Assembly (NCBI RefSeq): GCF_009811755.1
Contig: NZ_BLIV01000004.1
Location: forward strand, 1 to 64,000
Direction: 5' to 3'
DNA from: Roseobacter cerasinus
Lineage (GTDB): Bacteria > Pseudomonadota > Alphaproteobacteria > Rhodobacterales > Rhodobacteraceae
Length of the DNA stretch: 64,000 nucleotides
This document shows, one piece after another, positions 6,709 through 15,130 of the stretch (positions within the stretch are counted from its first letter, which is position 1; each line of letters opens with the position of its first letter). The translations under genes and the position numbers were made by a program. The notes below the pieces were generated by a model that saw nothing but the letters and a program-made list of their open reading frames with translations, did no database searches and had not been told where the DNA came from.

Positions 6709-8223
6709 CTACTTCTTCTTGCCGAAACCGGAGAGGCCCGGGGGCAGGGGCATGCCGCCGCCTCCGCCGAGGCCGGGCAGCCCGCCGGGCAGTTTGCCGC
6801 CCATGGCTTTGGCGGCGGCTTCGAGCTGTTTGGGGTCCATCTGGGAGGGGTCCATGCCCGGGGGCATCCCGCCCTTGCCGAACATGCCTTTCATGGCCTG
6901 TTTCAGCATGCCGCCTTTGCCCATGCGGCCCATCTTCTTCATCATGTCGCCCATCTGGCGCTGCATCTTTAGAAGCTTGTTGAGCTCTGAGACCTCCAGG
7001 CCCGCACCGGCGGCGATGCGCTTCTTGCGGGAGGCCTGGAGGAGTGCCGGGTTGGCGCGCTCTTTCTTCGTCATCGACTGGATCAGGGCGATCTGGCGCT
7101 TGAGGATGCTGTCGTCAAAGCCTGCCGCCTCGACCTGTTTGGCCATCTTGCCCATGCCGGGCATCATGCCCATCATGCCTTCCATCCCGCCCATCTTGAG
7201 CATCTGTTCGAGCTGCATCTTGAGGTCGTTCATGTTGAACTGACCCTTGGTCATGCGCTTCATCATGCGCTCGGTCTGCTCGATTTCGAGCGTTTCCTGA
7301 GCCTTCTCGACGAGGGCTACGATATCGCCCATCCCGAGGATGCGGCCTGCGATGCGCTCAGGCTCGAAGGTCTCGATGGCGTCCATCTTTTCGCCCAAGC
7401 CGACGAATTTGATGGGCTTGCCAGTGACTGCACGCATTGAGAGCGCCGCACCGCCGCGCCCGTCGCCATCCATCCGTGTGAGGACGACACCGGAGACGCC
7501 AATCTTGTCGTCGAACTCGGTCGCGACATTCACCGCGTCTTGACCGGTGAGGCCATCGACCACCAGCAAGGTCTCACGCGGGTTGGCCACGTCGCGCACG
7601 GCGGCGGCTTGCGCGATCAGCTCTTCGTCAATGTGCAGCCGGCCCGCAGTGTCGAGCATGTAGACGTCGTAGCCACCCAGGCCCGCCTGGGTCTTGGCGC
7701 GTTTGGCGATGGCGACGGGGTCTTCGCCCTTGACGATGGGCAGGGTATCGACGCCGATCTGCATGCCGAGGATAGCGAGCTGTTCCATCGCGGCGGGGCG
7801 GTTCACGTCGAGCGAGGCCATCAGCACGCGCTTGCCGTCACGGTCGGTCAGGCGCTTCGCGAGCTTGGCGGTTGTGGTCGTCTTACCCGAGCCCTGCAAG
7901 CCGACCATCAGGATCGGCGCGGGCGGGTTGTCGATCTTCAGCGCCCCGGGCTCACCTTCGCCTTTCAGCACGTCGATCAGCGCGTCATGCACGATCTTAA
8001 CGACCTGCTGGCCCGGGGTGATCGACTTGGTCACGGCCTGTCCTGTGGCCTTTTCCTGCACGGCCTTCACGAAATCGCGGGCCACTGGCAGCGAAACGTC
8101 AGCTTCCAGCAGTGCCACACGCACTTCGCGCAGGGCGGTTGCCACGTCTTCTTCAGACAGGGCGCCCTGCTTTGTGAGCCGGTCAAAGACGCCGCCAAGG
8201 CGTTCGCTGAGGTTTTCAAACAT
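6709..8223 (-). CDS. ffh: signal recognition particle GTPase Ffh
   Basis: The gene encodes 504 aa and is the protein part of the SRP, delivering nascent membrane proteins to FtsY and the translocon. The N domain ALLEADVSLPVARDF (38-52) leads to the G1 motif GLQGSGKTTTTAKLA (108-122), then DTAGR and the TRMDGDGRGGA segment. The methionine-rich M domain follows, with a Gly/Met/Pro-rich tail. The start MFENLSERLGGVF at 8221-8223 matches the family; an upstream in-frame ATG gives non-homologous residues. It is the first gene of the minus-strand superoperon. Confidence 0.97.
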   Translation of the reverse strand: MFENLSERLGGVFDRLTKQGALSEEDVATALREVRVALLEADVSLPVARDFVKAVQEKATGQAVTKSITPGQQVVKIVHDALIDVLKGEGEPGALKIDNPPAPILMVGLQGSGKTTTTAKLAKRLTDRDGKRVLMASLDVNRPAAMEQLAILGMQIGVDTLPIVKGEDPVAIAKRAKTQAGLGGYDVYMLDTAGRLHIDEELIAQAAAVRDVANPRETLLVVDGLTGQDAVNVATEFDDKIGVSGVVLTRMDGDGRGGAALSMRAVTGKPIKFVGLGEKMDAIETFEPERIAGRILGMGDIVALVEKAQETLEIEQTERMMKRMTKGQFNMNDLKMQLEQMLKMGGMEGMMGMMPGMGKMAKQVEAAGFDDSILKRQIALIQSMTKKERANPALLQASRKKRIAAGAGLEVSELNKLLKMQRQMGDMMKKMGRMGKGGMLKQAMKGMFGKGGMPPGMDPSQMDPKQLEAAAKAMGGKLPGGLPGLGGGGGMPLPPGLSGFGKKK

Positions 8224-8527
8224 GGGCCAAGGCCCCTTTCGATGTCGGTTGCGGGATGCTCCTGATGTAGGAGGTCCGCGGATATTGCACAAACGCCCCG
8301 GCAAGACCGAAACGAAAAGCGCCCCCGTGGGCGCGACGCGCTGACGGAGGGCGATCCCGAATTGCCCGGGACCGGAAGGCTGGTGCTTCCGGGTATGACG
8401 AAGTCCCTAGAGTTAAGTCCGGTCGGAGTCAAGCACGGCTTGCCTTGTTTTGATCTGGCTCAAGGCGGGGCACCCTGCGGCATATCAGACTGAGTTTCAT
8501 ATTCGATAAGGAACAGGGAATGGGGAT
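8224..8527. other. 304-bp divergent spacer upstream of ffh
   Basis: The spacer separates ffh (minus) from a small secreted protein (plus) and must carry both promoters. The only clear structure is a perfect 7-bp hairpin, CCGGAAG (8372-8378) with CTTCCGG (8386-8392), which lacks a T-run in either direction. I checked it for the SRP RNA apical motif and do not see it. No gene is evident. Confidence 0.4.
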
Positions 8528-8707
8528 ATGACATTTAAGAAGCTGGCTCTGGCCGCGCTTTTTGTAACCACAAACACAGCATTCGCGGGTCTGGTGGACC
8601 CACCTCTCCCGGACAGTGCCGAGATTTTGCATGGCGGCGGATGCCGCAAGAGCTCTCCACCGGGGCAGTGCTGCCACGCTGGGTCTCAACCCTTTCATTG
8701 CCATTGA
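8528..8707 (+). CDS. 59-aa secreted Cys/His-rich small protein
   Basis: An ATG at 8528-8530 preceded by GGGAATGGGGAT opens 59 codons. Residues 1-20 (MTFKKLALAALFVTTNTAFA) form a textbook signal peptide with an AFA-G cleavage site. The mature 39 residues end in CRKSSPPGQCCHAGSQPFHC and a final His: four Cys and three His within 21 residues, suited to metal binding or disulfides. Isolated expression from the ffh divergent region is likely. The function is unknown, and no enzyme-like feature is visible. Confidence 0.75.
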   Translation: MTFKKLALAALFVTTNTAFAGLVDPPLPDSAEILHGGGCRKSSPPGQCCHAGSQPFHCH

Positions 8708-8719
8708 GCAGGGCTATCC

Positions 8720-8740
8720 GGGGGCAGCACTGCCGCCCCC
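8720..8740. terminator. GC hairpin between convergent genes
   Basis: GGGGGC (8720-8725) pairs with GCCCCC (8735-8740) around CAGCACTGC (8726-8734), which can itself fold. It lies between the small secreted protein (plus) and azoR (minus), so it can stop transcription from both. T-runs are weak, so efficiency is uncertain. Confidence 0.5.
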
Positions 8741-8755
8741 TCTCATGGCAACGCC

Positions 8756-9334
8756 TCAGGCCGCCAAGGCTGCTATTTGTGCGGTGGCCTCGGCCATGGC
8801 CGTGTCAGCATCGGCCATCAGGCGGTCAGCGGCGACAATCTCCACATCCGTGATGCCGATGAAGCCCATGATGTGGCGCATGTAGCCGCTCGCGAAGTCA
8901 ATCTCTGATCCCACTTCGGTGCCGCCGGTGGCCAGTGCAATCACGGCGCGCTTGCCGTCGAGCAGGCCTTTGGGGCCGGTTCCGGTGTATTTGAACGTCA
9001 GCCCCGCACGTGCGATCTGGTCGATCCATGCCTTGAGGGCGGCGGGCACGCCAAAGTTATAGACCGGCACGCCGATCACGATCACATCGGCGGCCTTGAT
9101 CTCTGCCACCAGCGCGTCGGAGAGCGCCAGCGCCTCTTTTTGCGCGTCGCTGCGTTGATCGGCAGGGGCGAAATTGGCATTCACCCAGGTTTCGTCAATC
9201 TGTGGAATGGCGTTGGTAAGATCGCGACGGATCACTTCACCGCCCAGTCTCTCGACGATGGAGGCCGTCAACTGGCGTGACGTGGATCCGGTTGTCCGGG
9301 CGGAGGCGTCGATCTGCAAAATGGTCTGTGTCAT
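8756..9334 (-). CDS. azoR: FMN-dependent NADH-azoreductase
   Basis: The gene encodes 192 aa, a flavodoxin-fold NAD(P)H quinone/azo reductase of the AcpD/AzoR family. It has the FMN phosphate-binding start LQIDASARTTGSTSRQL, then VIVIGVPVYNFGVPAALKAW and the ATGGTEVGS segment. These enzymes do two-electron reduction of quinones and azo dyes and protect against quinone stress. It is divergent from a LysR gene with a 128-bp spacer, so that regulator very likely controls it. Confidence 0.92.
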   Translation of the reverse strand: MTQTILQIDASARTTGSTSRQLTASIVERLGGEVIRRDLTNAIPQIDETWVNANFAPADQRSDAQKEALALSDALVAEIKAADVIVIGVPVYNFGVPAALKAWIDQIARAGLTFKYTGTGPKGLLDGKRAVIALATGGTEVGSEIDFASGYMRHIMGFIGITDVEIVAADRLMADADTAMAEATAQIAALAA

Positions 9335-9373
9335 GTCGGTGTCCTTGATTGCGAAGGATGTGTTGGATGCCCT

Positions 9374-9407
9374 CGAATATGGATATTGCAATTTCGAACG
9401 CAATTCG
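9374..9407. promoter_or_regulatory. LysR-type operator between azoR and its regulator
   Basis: Nested inverted repeats are present: ATTGC (9385-9389) with GCAAT (9400-9404), which is a T-N11-A type box, and an outer CGAAT (9374-9378) with ATTCG (9403-9407). The position in the divergent spacer, 40-90 bases from both start codons, fits a LysR-family binding site. Confidence 0.55.
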
Positions 9408-9462
9408 TGATGTTCCACATCGAGCGTGCGTCTTCGCACAGGCAGGTTCGGAGCGGGATCAG

Positions 9463-10341
9463 ATGGACAACTGGGATGAGATCAAGACGGCCTATCAAGT
9501 GGCGCGGCTGGGAACGGTCAGCGGTGCGGCGGATGTTTTGGGGGTGCACCACGCCACTGTGATCCGCCATATTGATGCGCTCGAAGGGCGGTTGGGGGTC
9601 AAACTTTTCCAGCGTCACGCACGTGGTTATACGGCAACCGAGGCGGGGCAGGATCTTCTGCGTGTGGCGCAAGCGACGGATGATCAATTCAGCCAGCTTG
9701 CCGGGCGCATCAAGGGGCTGGGCGACGAGGTCTCGGGCGACCTGGTGATCACTTCGCTGATAAACCTCGCCCCGCGCATGGTGCCATTGTTGGCCCGATT
9801 TCAGGAGCAGTATCCCGATGTGGTGGTGCGCTATCTGACGGGTGAGCGGCTCTTTCGGCTGGAATATGGTGAAGCGCATGTGGCGGTGCGCGCCGGCACC
9901 GCGCCGGATCAGCCGGACAATGTGGTGCAGAGCTTTCACAACCAGCAAATGGGTCTCTATGCCACGCGCAGATATCTTTCGATACATGGAACACCCAAGT
10001 CCGTGGACGACCTCCGCACCCACCGCTTTGTCGGGCACGACAGTGACCAGAGCCGCGCGCCCTTCAACCGCTGGATGCGCGCCAATGTGCCGGCTGAGGC
10101 CATTGTCTTTCGCTCCACCGACAGTCGCGCGCTTGATGTTGCAGTGAAAACCGGGGCGGGGATCGGCTTTATGGCTGTCCTGGACGCGCGGGACGATCCC
10201 GAATTGGTCGAGGTCATCCCACGGCGGGAGGATTGGTCGGCGCCCTTGTGGCTGGTCACACATGTGGATCTGCACCGTACGACAAAGGTGCAGGCCTTTC
10301 TGAGCTTCCTTAAGAAGCGGGCGAAAGACTGGCAGGTATGA
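9463..10341 (+). CDS. LysR family transcriptional regulator
   Basis: The gene encodes 292 aa. The N-terminal winged HTH (IKTAYQVARLGTVSGAADVLGVHHATVIRHIDALE, about 6-40) is followed by a periplasmic-binding-like effector domain. I chose MDNWDEIK at 9463, since residues read further upstream are not family-like. It is divergent from azoR, which it probably regulates in response to a quinone or other electrophile. Its stop overlaps the EamA transporter start by 4 bases, so both are co-transcribed. Confidence 0.9.
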   Translation: MDNWDEIKTAYQVARLGTVSGAADVLGVHHATVIRHIDALEGRLGVKLFQRHARGYTATEAGQDLLRVAQATDDQFSQLAGRIKGLGDEVSGDLVITSLINLAPRMVPLLARFQEQYPDVVVRYLTGERLFRLEYGEAHVAVRAGTAPDQPDNVVQSFHNQQMGLYATRRYLSIHGTPKSVDDLRTHRFVGHDSDQSRAPFNRWMRANVPAEAIVFRSTDSRALDVAVKTGAGIGFMAVLDARDDPELVEVIPRREDWSAPLWLVTHVDLHRTTKVQAFLSFLKKRAKDWQV

Positions 10342-11255
10342 ACCCCGGCGCGCGAGGGCATCTCGCCATGCTCACGTTCTCGGCGCTGGTGGCGGGGTCA
10401 TTCTCTTTGGGGGCGCAGGCGGCGCATGCGATTGACCCGGCGGTGCTGAATGCGGTGCGGTTTGTGATTGCAGCGGCGGTGATCGGAGCGGTGGCGCTGC
10501 TCACCACCGGTCTGCCGCGCACGGCCTTTCGCGCGCCCTGGCGCTATGCGCTGCTGGGCGGGACCTTTGCGATCTACTTCGTGCTGATGTTCGAGGGGCT
10601 GAAGACGGCGCCACCAGTCAGCGCCGCTGCCGTCTTCACGCTGACACCGGTGATGGCAGCGGGGTTTGGCTGGCTGCTGCTGCGGCAGATCACAACACCG
10701 CGCATGGCGCTGGCGCTCAGCATCGGTGCGACCGGCGCGCTCTGGGTAATCTTTCGGGCGGATTGGGCGGCGCTAAGCGCCTTCGAGATCGGGCGTGGCG
10801 AGGTGATCTACTTTGTAGGCTGCGTGGCACATGCGGTTTACACACCGATGGTGCGCAAGCTGAACCGGGGGGAGCCTGCGGTGGTCTTCACATTCGGGAT
10901 GCTGGTGGCGGGGGCGGTCTTGCTGACCGGGTTTGCCTGGCGTGACATTCTGGCGACGGATTGGACGGGATTGCCCTGGATTGTCTGGATCACGCTGTTC
11001 TATGTAGCGCTCTTTGCCTCAGCCGCCACATTTGTGTTGCTGCAGTTCGCGACGCTGCGCCTGCCAAGCGCCAAGGTCATGGCGTATACCTACCTCACGC
11101 CAAGCTGGGTGATCCTGTGGGAAATCGCCCTTGGCAACGGCGTGCCGCAAGTGCTGGTGCTGGGGGGCGTCGCGCTGACCATCGCGGCACTGGCGCTTTT
11201 GCTGCGCGATGAGGCGCCCGTGCTGTTGGAACCAAACAACCTGCGACCGCGTTGA
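10338..11255 (+). CDS. EamA/DMT family transporter
   Basis: The gene encodes 305 aa with about ten hydrophobic segments and the two EamA repeats characteristic of drug/metabolite transporters (first ending near residue 140, second from ISLLVR-like YFVGCVAHAVYTPM onward). The substrate is unknown. It starts within the stop of the LysR gene (ATGA), so it is in that operon. Together with azoR it may form a small detoxification unit: export plus reduction. Confidence 0.88.
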   Translation: MNPGARGHLAMLTFSALVAGSFSLGAQAAHAIDPAVLNAVRFVIAAAVIGAVALLTTGLPRTAFRAPWRYALLGGTFAIYFVLMFEGLKTAPPVSAAAVFTLTPVMAAGFGWLLLRQITTPRMALALSIGATGALWVIFRADWAALSAFEIGRGEVIYFVGCVAHAVYTPMVRKLNRGEPAVVFTFGMLVAGAVLLTGFAWRDILATDWTGLPWIVWITLFYVALFASAATFVLLQFATLRLPSAKVMAYTYLTPSWVILWEIALGNGVPQVLVLGGVALTIAALALLLRDEAPVLLEPNNLRPR

Positions 11256-11280
11256 CCTCCCAACGAAAGAGAGGAATGAC

Positions 11281-11352
11281 ATGATTAACAGCATTATATA
11301 CGTAGTTGGCCTTGTGGTTGTTGTGATGGCAGTGATCAATCTGGCCACCTGA
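11281..11352 (+). CDS. 23-aa single-helix membrane peptide
   Basis: After a good ribosome-binding site (AGAGAGGAATGAC) the ATG at 11281 opens 23 codons, MINSIIYVVGLVVVVMAVIN then LAT. It is almost wholly one hydrophobic helix. I recall peptides of this pattern (MINxIIYxVGLVVVV) annotated in other Rhodobacteraceae, which argues for selection. The function is unknown; it might modulate a membrane partner. Confidence 0.65.
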   Translation: MINSIIYVVGLVVVVMAVINLAT

Positions 11353-11365
11353 CCTTCGCAGTTGA

Positions 11366-11698
11366 CTAGACGTTTGTATCCGGGAGTTCGGCCGCGAGGA
11401 ACCGCTCGAACGCATCAAGGTTCACCGGCTCGAACTGCCCAAACCCCTGCATCCAGACCGACGCCGCACGCAGCGCATCTGGCTCCAGCTTGCACCACTT
11501 CACGCGACCACGCTTTTCCTGACTGATCAGCCCCGCCGCTGTCAGCACCCCAAGGTGTTTGGAAATCGCCGCAAGCGACATCTCGAACGGCTCCGCCACA
11601 TCGGTGACGGCCATATCATCTTCCAACAGCATCGTCAGAATTTCCCGCCGGGTCGGGTCTGCCAGAGCGGCGAAGGCCTGATCGAGGTCGCGCGTCAT
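11366..11698 (-). CDS. ArsR family transcriptional regulator
   Basis: The gene encodes 110 aa. The winged HTH is clear: FAALADPTRREILTMLLEDDMAVTDVAEPFEMSLAAISKHLGVL. It lacks the ELCVCDL-type metal-binding motif, so it belongs to the non-metal ArsR group that often pairs with SRPBCC-domain genes. No such partner lies next to it here. It is convergent with the 23-aa peptide gene. The target is unknown. Confidence 0.9.
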   Translation of the reverse strand: MTRDLDQAFAALADPTRREILTMLLEDDMAVTDVAEPFEMSLAAISKHLGVLTAAGLISQEKRGRVKWCKLEPDALRAASVWMQGFGQFEPVNLDAFERFLAAELPDTNV

Positions 11699-11737
11699 GG
11701 CCTCTCATACCGCCCCGACCCGCTCAGCGAAAGACCA

Positions 11738-11959
11738 TCAACCGCGTGGATAGTGATCTGTCTGCGACGGCAGCCGGGGCCTGTGACGTTCAATCTCCGC
11801 ATCTGACAGGCCGATATCACGGGCAATATGCGTGCTGATGGGTCCGAGCTTCAGACCTTTCGAGGCGGGTGCTCGTCGCATGATCCAGCGGAGGAGTGCG
11901 CCTTTCCATGACCTAAATGCAAGAGTCGATCGGTCGCGCGGGCGCGATACATCAGCCAT
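11738..11959 (-). CDS. DUF1127-type small protein
   Basis: The gene encodes 73 aa. The C-terminal half (ISTHIARDIGLSDAEIERHR) resembles the DUF1127/YjiS motif found in short alphaproteobacterial proteins that affect RNA turnover and phosphate or stress responses. The N-terminal half is basic. It is divergent from the LysR gene at 12063 with a 103-bp spacer containing the 8-bp palindrome TTGCGCAA (11993-12000). Confidence 0.65.
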   Translation of the reverse strand: MADVSRPRDRSTLAFRSWKGALLRWIMRRAPASKGLKLGPISTHIARDIGLSDAEIERHRPRLPSQTDHYPRG

Positions 11960-12062
11960 TGGTCTAACTCTCTATGAGATTTACTAAGATAATTGCGCAA
12001 GTAGTCCCCAACTTCAAAATCAATTGCTTGACGAAACCTGTGCAAAAAAATCACATATTGGC

Positions 12063-12956
12063 ATGAGTCGGCAACTCCCCCCACTGAACGCCCTGCGTGC
12101 CTTCGAGGCGGCGGGTCGCCATGAAAGCTTCTCCCGTGCGGCGGAAGAGCTGGGCGTGAGTCATTCCGCCATCAGCCGACACGTCCGCGGCCTGGAAGAC
12201 CGGTTGAGCATACAGTTGTTTCAAGACAGGCCACGCGGTGTGCAGCTGACGGTCGACGGCGCGGCCTATCTTGAGCAGATCACCCCGGCGCTCGATTCGA
12301 TTGCAGAAGCCACCGACCGCGTGACGGAACAGCCAGCCGGAGTCGTCATGGTCAACAGCGAGCCGCTCTTCGCCACCAAATGGCTGATCCCGCGCCTGTC
12401 GGACTTCCACGCGGCGCATCCGGAGGTTGAGATCCGACTGGAAGGGTCACGATGGCTCGCCGATGTCAGCCGCTATGAGGCGGACATCGCAATCCGCTTT
12501 CTGAAGGTGGCGGGGTCCAACCCGGATGCAACACTGGTCAGCGACGCGCCGCTTTATCCCTTCGCCGCCCCGGGTCTCGTCGAGCTCCCCTTGACAGGTC
12601 CTCGCGATTTGGCGCGCCATAGGTTGTTGCGCGACCGTGCAACCGCAACTTGGGACGTCTGGTTTGCCCGCGCAGGCGAGCCGGACCCGCACATCCTGCA
12701 GCCGGTTGGTTGGCGCATGCGGGCCTACCTGGCCTATGAGGCGACACTGGCCGGGCAAGGTGTGTTCCTGACCTCCAGCGAGGTCACTGGTCTGGACGTT
12801 AAGGCCGGGCGGTTGCAGCGCGTGTCAGACGTCTGTTTCCGCGAGGGCGGCTACCATCTCTTGCTGGGAGAAGGCGCCCGACGGCGCAAGCCGGTCCGCC
12901 TGTTCCACGATTGGCTCCTGGACAGCAGCGCGCCGCATCGCAATGAGTTGATCTGA
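12063..12956 (+). CDS. LysR family transcriptional regulator (GcvA-like)
   Basis: The gene encodes 297 aa. The N-terminus RQLPPLNALRAFEAAGRHES plus SFSRAAEELGVSHSAISRHV is the signature of the GcvA-like LysR branch. The effector domain follows (EPLFATKWLIPRLSDF). The start MSRQLPP was chosen over an in-frame ATG 39 bases upstream because family members begin there. The likely target is itself and/or the divergent DUF1127 gene. Confidence 0.9.
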   Translation: MSRQLPPLNALRAFEAAGRHESFSRAAEELGVSHSAISRHVRGLEDRLSIQLFQDRPRGVQLTVDGAAYLEQITPALDSIAEATDRVTEQPAGVVMVNSEPLFATKWLIPRLSDFHAAHPEVEIRLEGSRWLADVSRYEADIAIRFLKVAGSNPDATLVSDAPLYPFAAPGLVELPLTGPRDLARHRLLRDRATATWDVWFARAGEPDPHILQPVGWRMRAYLAYEATLAGQGVFLTSSEVTGLDVKAGRLQRVSDVCFREGGYHLLLGEGARRRKPVRLFHDWLLDSSAPHRNELI

Positions 12957-12962
12957 CAAAGA

Positions 12963-13036
12963 TCAACCAAATGGTTGAATAAGCGCGCGCTGCCAATTGG
13001 GCCGCATCCAGGCTGCGGCATTGCGCGCGCGCTTTC
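12963..13036 (+). terminator. palindrome and long stem-loop terminator after the LysR gene
   Basis: TCAACC (12963-12968) and GGTTGA (12973-12978) form a 6-bp inverted repeat just after the LysR stop. Beyond it, GCGCGCGC (12983-12990) pairs with GCGCGCGC near 13023-13032 around an inner stem GCCGCA/TGCGGC. It ends in TTTCTT, a rho-independent terminator shielding the atp operon. Confidence 0.65.
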
Positions 13037-13163
13037 TTCATTGTTCCAGAAATATGCATATTTACAGCCGCTTAGGCCACCCCCAGCCATCAGAGCAGCG
13101 CGCTTGACTCACCCCGCCCCGCGCAATAGCAACGGCGCAACCATCCAGCGGGGTGTTTTGCGC

Positions 13164-13493
13164 ATGACCGATCCGGACGAGAAGCAGCAACTCAAGCAGC
13201 TTGAAGCGCGGATTGAGGCGGCCAAACAGGGACAGGCGCCCAAGCCCCGGCAGGATGAGCACTATTCGCAGGCGCAGCTGGCCTGGCGCATGGTGATCGA
13301 ACTGGTGGCCGGTTTGGGGATCGGCTTTGGCATCGGATACGGGCTCGACAGCCTGTTCGGGACGCTCCCGATCTTTCTGGTGCTCTTTACATTGCTGGGT
13401 CTCGCGGCGGGCATCAAAACGATGCTTCGGTCCGCGCAGGAGATCCAGGAGAAGAAATTGGCTGAAGAGGCCGGCAAAGACGAGGGAGCCTGA
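13164..13493 (+). CDS. atpI: ATP synthase assembly protein I (AtpI/AtpZ)
   Basis: The gene encodes 109 aa: a charged N-terminus ([18 protein letters not shown]), then two hydrophobic helices with Gly-rich turns ([19 protein letters not shown] and [17 protein letters not shown]). AtpI helps assemble the c-ring and may bind Mg2+. The start MTDPDEK at 13164 was chosen because earlier codons look non-coding. The stop is one base from atpB. Confidence 0.9.
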   Translation: MTDPDEKQQLKQLEARIEAAKQGQAPKPRQDEHYSQAQLAWRMVIELVAGLGIGFGIGYGLDSLFGTLPIFLVLFTLLGLAAGIKTMLRSAQEIQEKKLAEEAGKDEGA

Positions 13494-13494
13494 G

Positions 13495-14241
13495 ATGGCG
13501 GACAAGGCAGAAGAAGGCGGTCTGGTGTTCCACCCGATGGATCAGTTCATCATCCAGCCGATTTTTGGCGGAGATGTCACCTGGTACACACCCACAAACG
13601 CGGCCTTGTGGATGGGCCTGTCGATTGTGGCAATCATCGTGCTTCTGGTTCTGGGCAGCCGCCACCGCGCCATCGTGCCGAGCCGCTCGCAGTCGATCGC
13701 CGAGCTCGCCTATGGCTTCATCTACAAGATGGTCGAAGATATCTGCGGCAAGGAAGGCCTGCGCTACTTCCCATATATCATGACGCTGTTCATGTTCATT
13801 GTCTGCGCGAACTTCCTGGGGCTGATCCCCACCTCCTTCACGCCCACCTCACATTTCGCCGTCACCGTGGTGCTGGCGCTTGCGGTCTTCCTCACCGTGA
13901 CCGTGCTGGGCTTTGTGAAGAATGGCGCCGGGTTCCTGAGCCTCTTCTGGGTTTCCTCCGCGCCGCTGGCGCTGCGACCCATTCTCGCGATCATCGAGAT
14001 CATTTCCTATTTCGTGCGCCCCGTGAGCCACTCCATTCGTCTGGCGGGCAATGTCATGGCGGGCCACGCGGTGATCAAGGTCTTCGCAGGCTTTGCAGCC
14101 ATCGCCGCCGTGAGCCCGGTGGCCGTGCTCGGCATCACCGCGATGTACGGGCTGGAGGTGCTGGTGTCCTTTATCCAGGCCTATGTCTTCACGATCCTCA
14201 CATGCGTGTACCTCAAGGACGCGCTGCACCCGCATCACTAA
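13495..14241 (+). CDS. atpB: ATP synthase Fo subunit a
   Basis: The gene encodes 248 aa with five to six membrane segments. It forms the proton half-channels of Fo. The conserved [14 protein letters not shown] (about 180-193) carries the essential Arg, and the last helix pair contains [22 protein letters not shown]-terminal [12 protein letters not shown] is typical of alphaproteobacteria. It is separated by one base from atpI. Confidence 0.97.
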   Translation: MADKAEEGGLVFHPMDQFIIQPIFGGDVTWYTPTNAALWMGLSIVAIIVLLVLGSRHRAIVPSRSQSIAELAYGFIYKMVEDICGKEGLRYFPYIMTLFMFIVCANFLGLIPTSFTPTSHFAVTVVLALAVFLTVTVLGFVKNGAGFLSLFWVSSAPLALRPILAIIEIISYFVRPVSHSIRLAGNVMAGHAVIKVFAGFAAIAAVSPVAVLGITAMYGLEVLVSFIQAYVFTILTCVYLKDALHPHH

Positions 14242-14295
14242 TTCGGACATCACGTCCGTAGCTCTACGCAACTTCCAACGCACAGGAGAATTCAC

Positions 14296-14520
14296 ATGGA
14301 AGGCGAACTCGCACACATCGGCGCAGGTCTGGCGGCAATCGGATCCGGCGCAGCCGCGATTGGGGTTGGCAACGTGGCCGGCAACTACCTGGCAGGCGCC
14401 CTGCGCAACCCGTCGGCGGCAGCGTCGCAAACCGCGACCCTCTTCATCGGTATCGCTTTTGCAGAAGCGCTGGGGATCTTTGCGTTCCTCGTCGCCCTGC
14501 TGCTGATGTTTGCCGTCTAA
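14296..14520 (+). CDS. atpE: ATP synthase Fo subunit c
   Basis: The gene encodes 74 aa, a two-helix hairpin forming the rotor ring. The polar loop RNPSA is at 37-41, and the ion-binding Glu is E57 in [14 protein letters not shown]. The absence of the extra polar ligands of sodium-binding rings points to protons as coupling ions. The ribosome-binding site AGGAG lies about 9 bases upstream. Confidence 0.97.
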   Translation: MEGELAHIGAGLAAIGSGAAAIGVGNVAGNYLAGALRNPSAAASQTATLFIGIAFAEALGIFAFLVALLLMFAV

Positions 14521-14602
14521 GCTCTAGAGACGATTTTCCTGACGCTCGGGCGGCGCGATCACGCGCTGCCCGTTGTGTGGAACCGCCTCGAAGGAGACCA
14601 CC

Positions 14603-15130
14603 ATGGCAACAGACACACCTGGCGCAGACGCCGCCTCCTCGGGGGGCATGCCACAGCTCGATTTCTCGACCTGGGGCAACCAGATCTTCTGGCTGGTTCT
14701 GACGCTCATTGTCATTTATTTCATTCTGTCGCGCATCGCCCTGCCGCGCATCGCGGCCATTCTGGCGGAACGGCAAGGCACGATCACAAGCGATCTGGCC
14801 GCCGCAGAGGACCTCAAGGCCAAAGCGGAAGAAGCCGAAGCGGCCTATGAAAAAGCGCTGATTGATGCGCGCGCTGAAGCGCACCGCATTGTAGCCGAAG
14901 CCAAGGCGGAAATCCAAGGTGACCTGGATGCCGCGATGGCGAAGGCGGACGCGGAGATTGCGATCAAAGCAGCCGAATCCGAGAAAGCCATCGCAGAGAT
15001 CCGTGCAGGCGCGCTGGAGGCGGTGAAAGAGGTCGCTAGCGAAACTGCGCAGGAAATCGTGACCGCGATGGGCGGCTCGACCGACGCAAAAGCGATCAGC
15101 GCGGCTGTCGACGCGCGGGTGAAAGGATGA
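14603..15130 (+). CDS. atpF': ATP synthase Fo subunit b' (second b-type subunit)
   Basis: The gene encodes 175 aa. After a 30-residue N-terminus there is one membrane helix ([17 protein letters not shown]) and a long Ala/Glu/Lys-rich helix forming the peripheral stalk. The start at 14603 follows AAGGAG. Having both b' and b is usual in Rhodobacterales. The stop overlaps the atpF start by 4 bases. Confidence 0.94.
   Translation: MATDTPGADAASSGGMPQLDFSTWGNQIFWLVLTLIVIYFILSRIALPRIAAILAERQGTITSDLAAAEDLKAKAEEAEAAYEKALIDARAEAHRIVAEAKAEIQGDLDAAMAKADAEIAIKAAESEKAIAEIRAGALEAVKEVASETAQEIVTAMGGSTDAKAISAAVDARVKG

Noticed and set aside
8340-8430. Possible SRP (4.5S) RNA near ffh because of a CCGGAAG hairpin
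   Set aside because: The conserved apical loop sequence and flanking long helix of SRP RNA are not present; only a simple 7-bp hairpin is.
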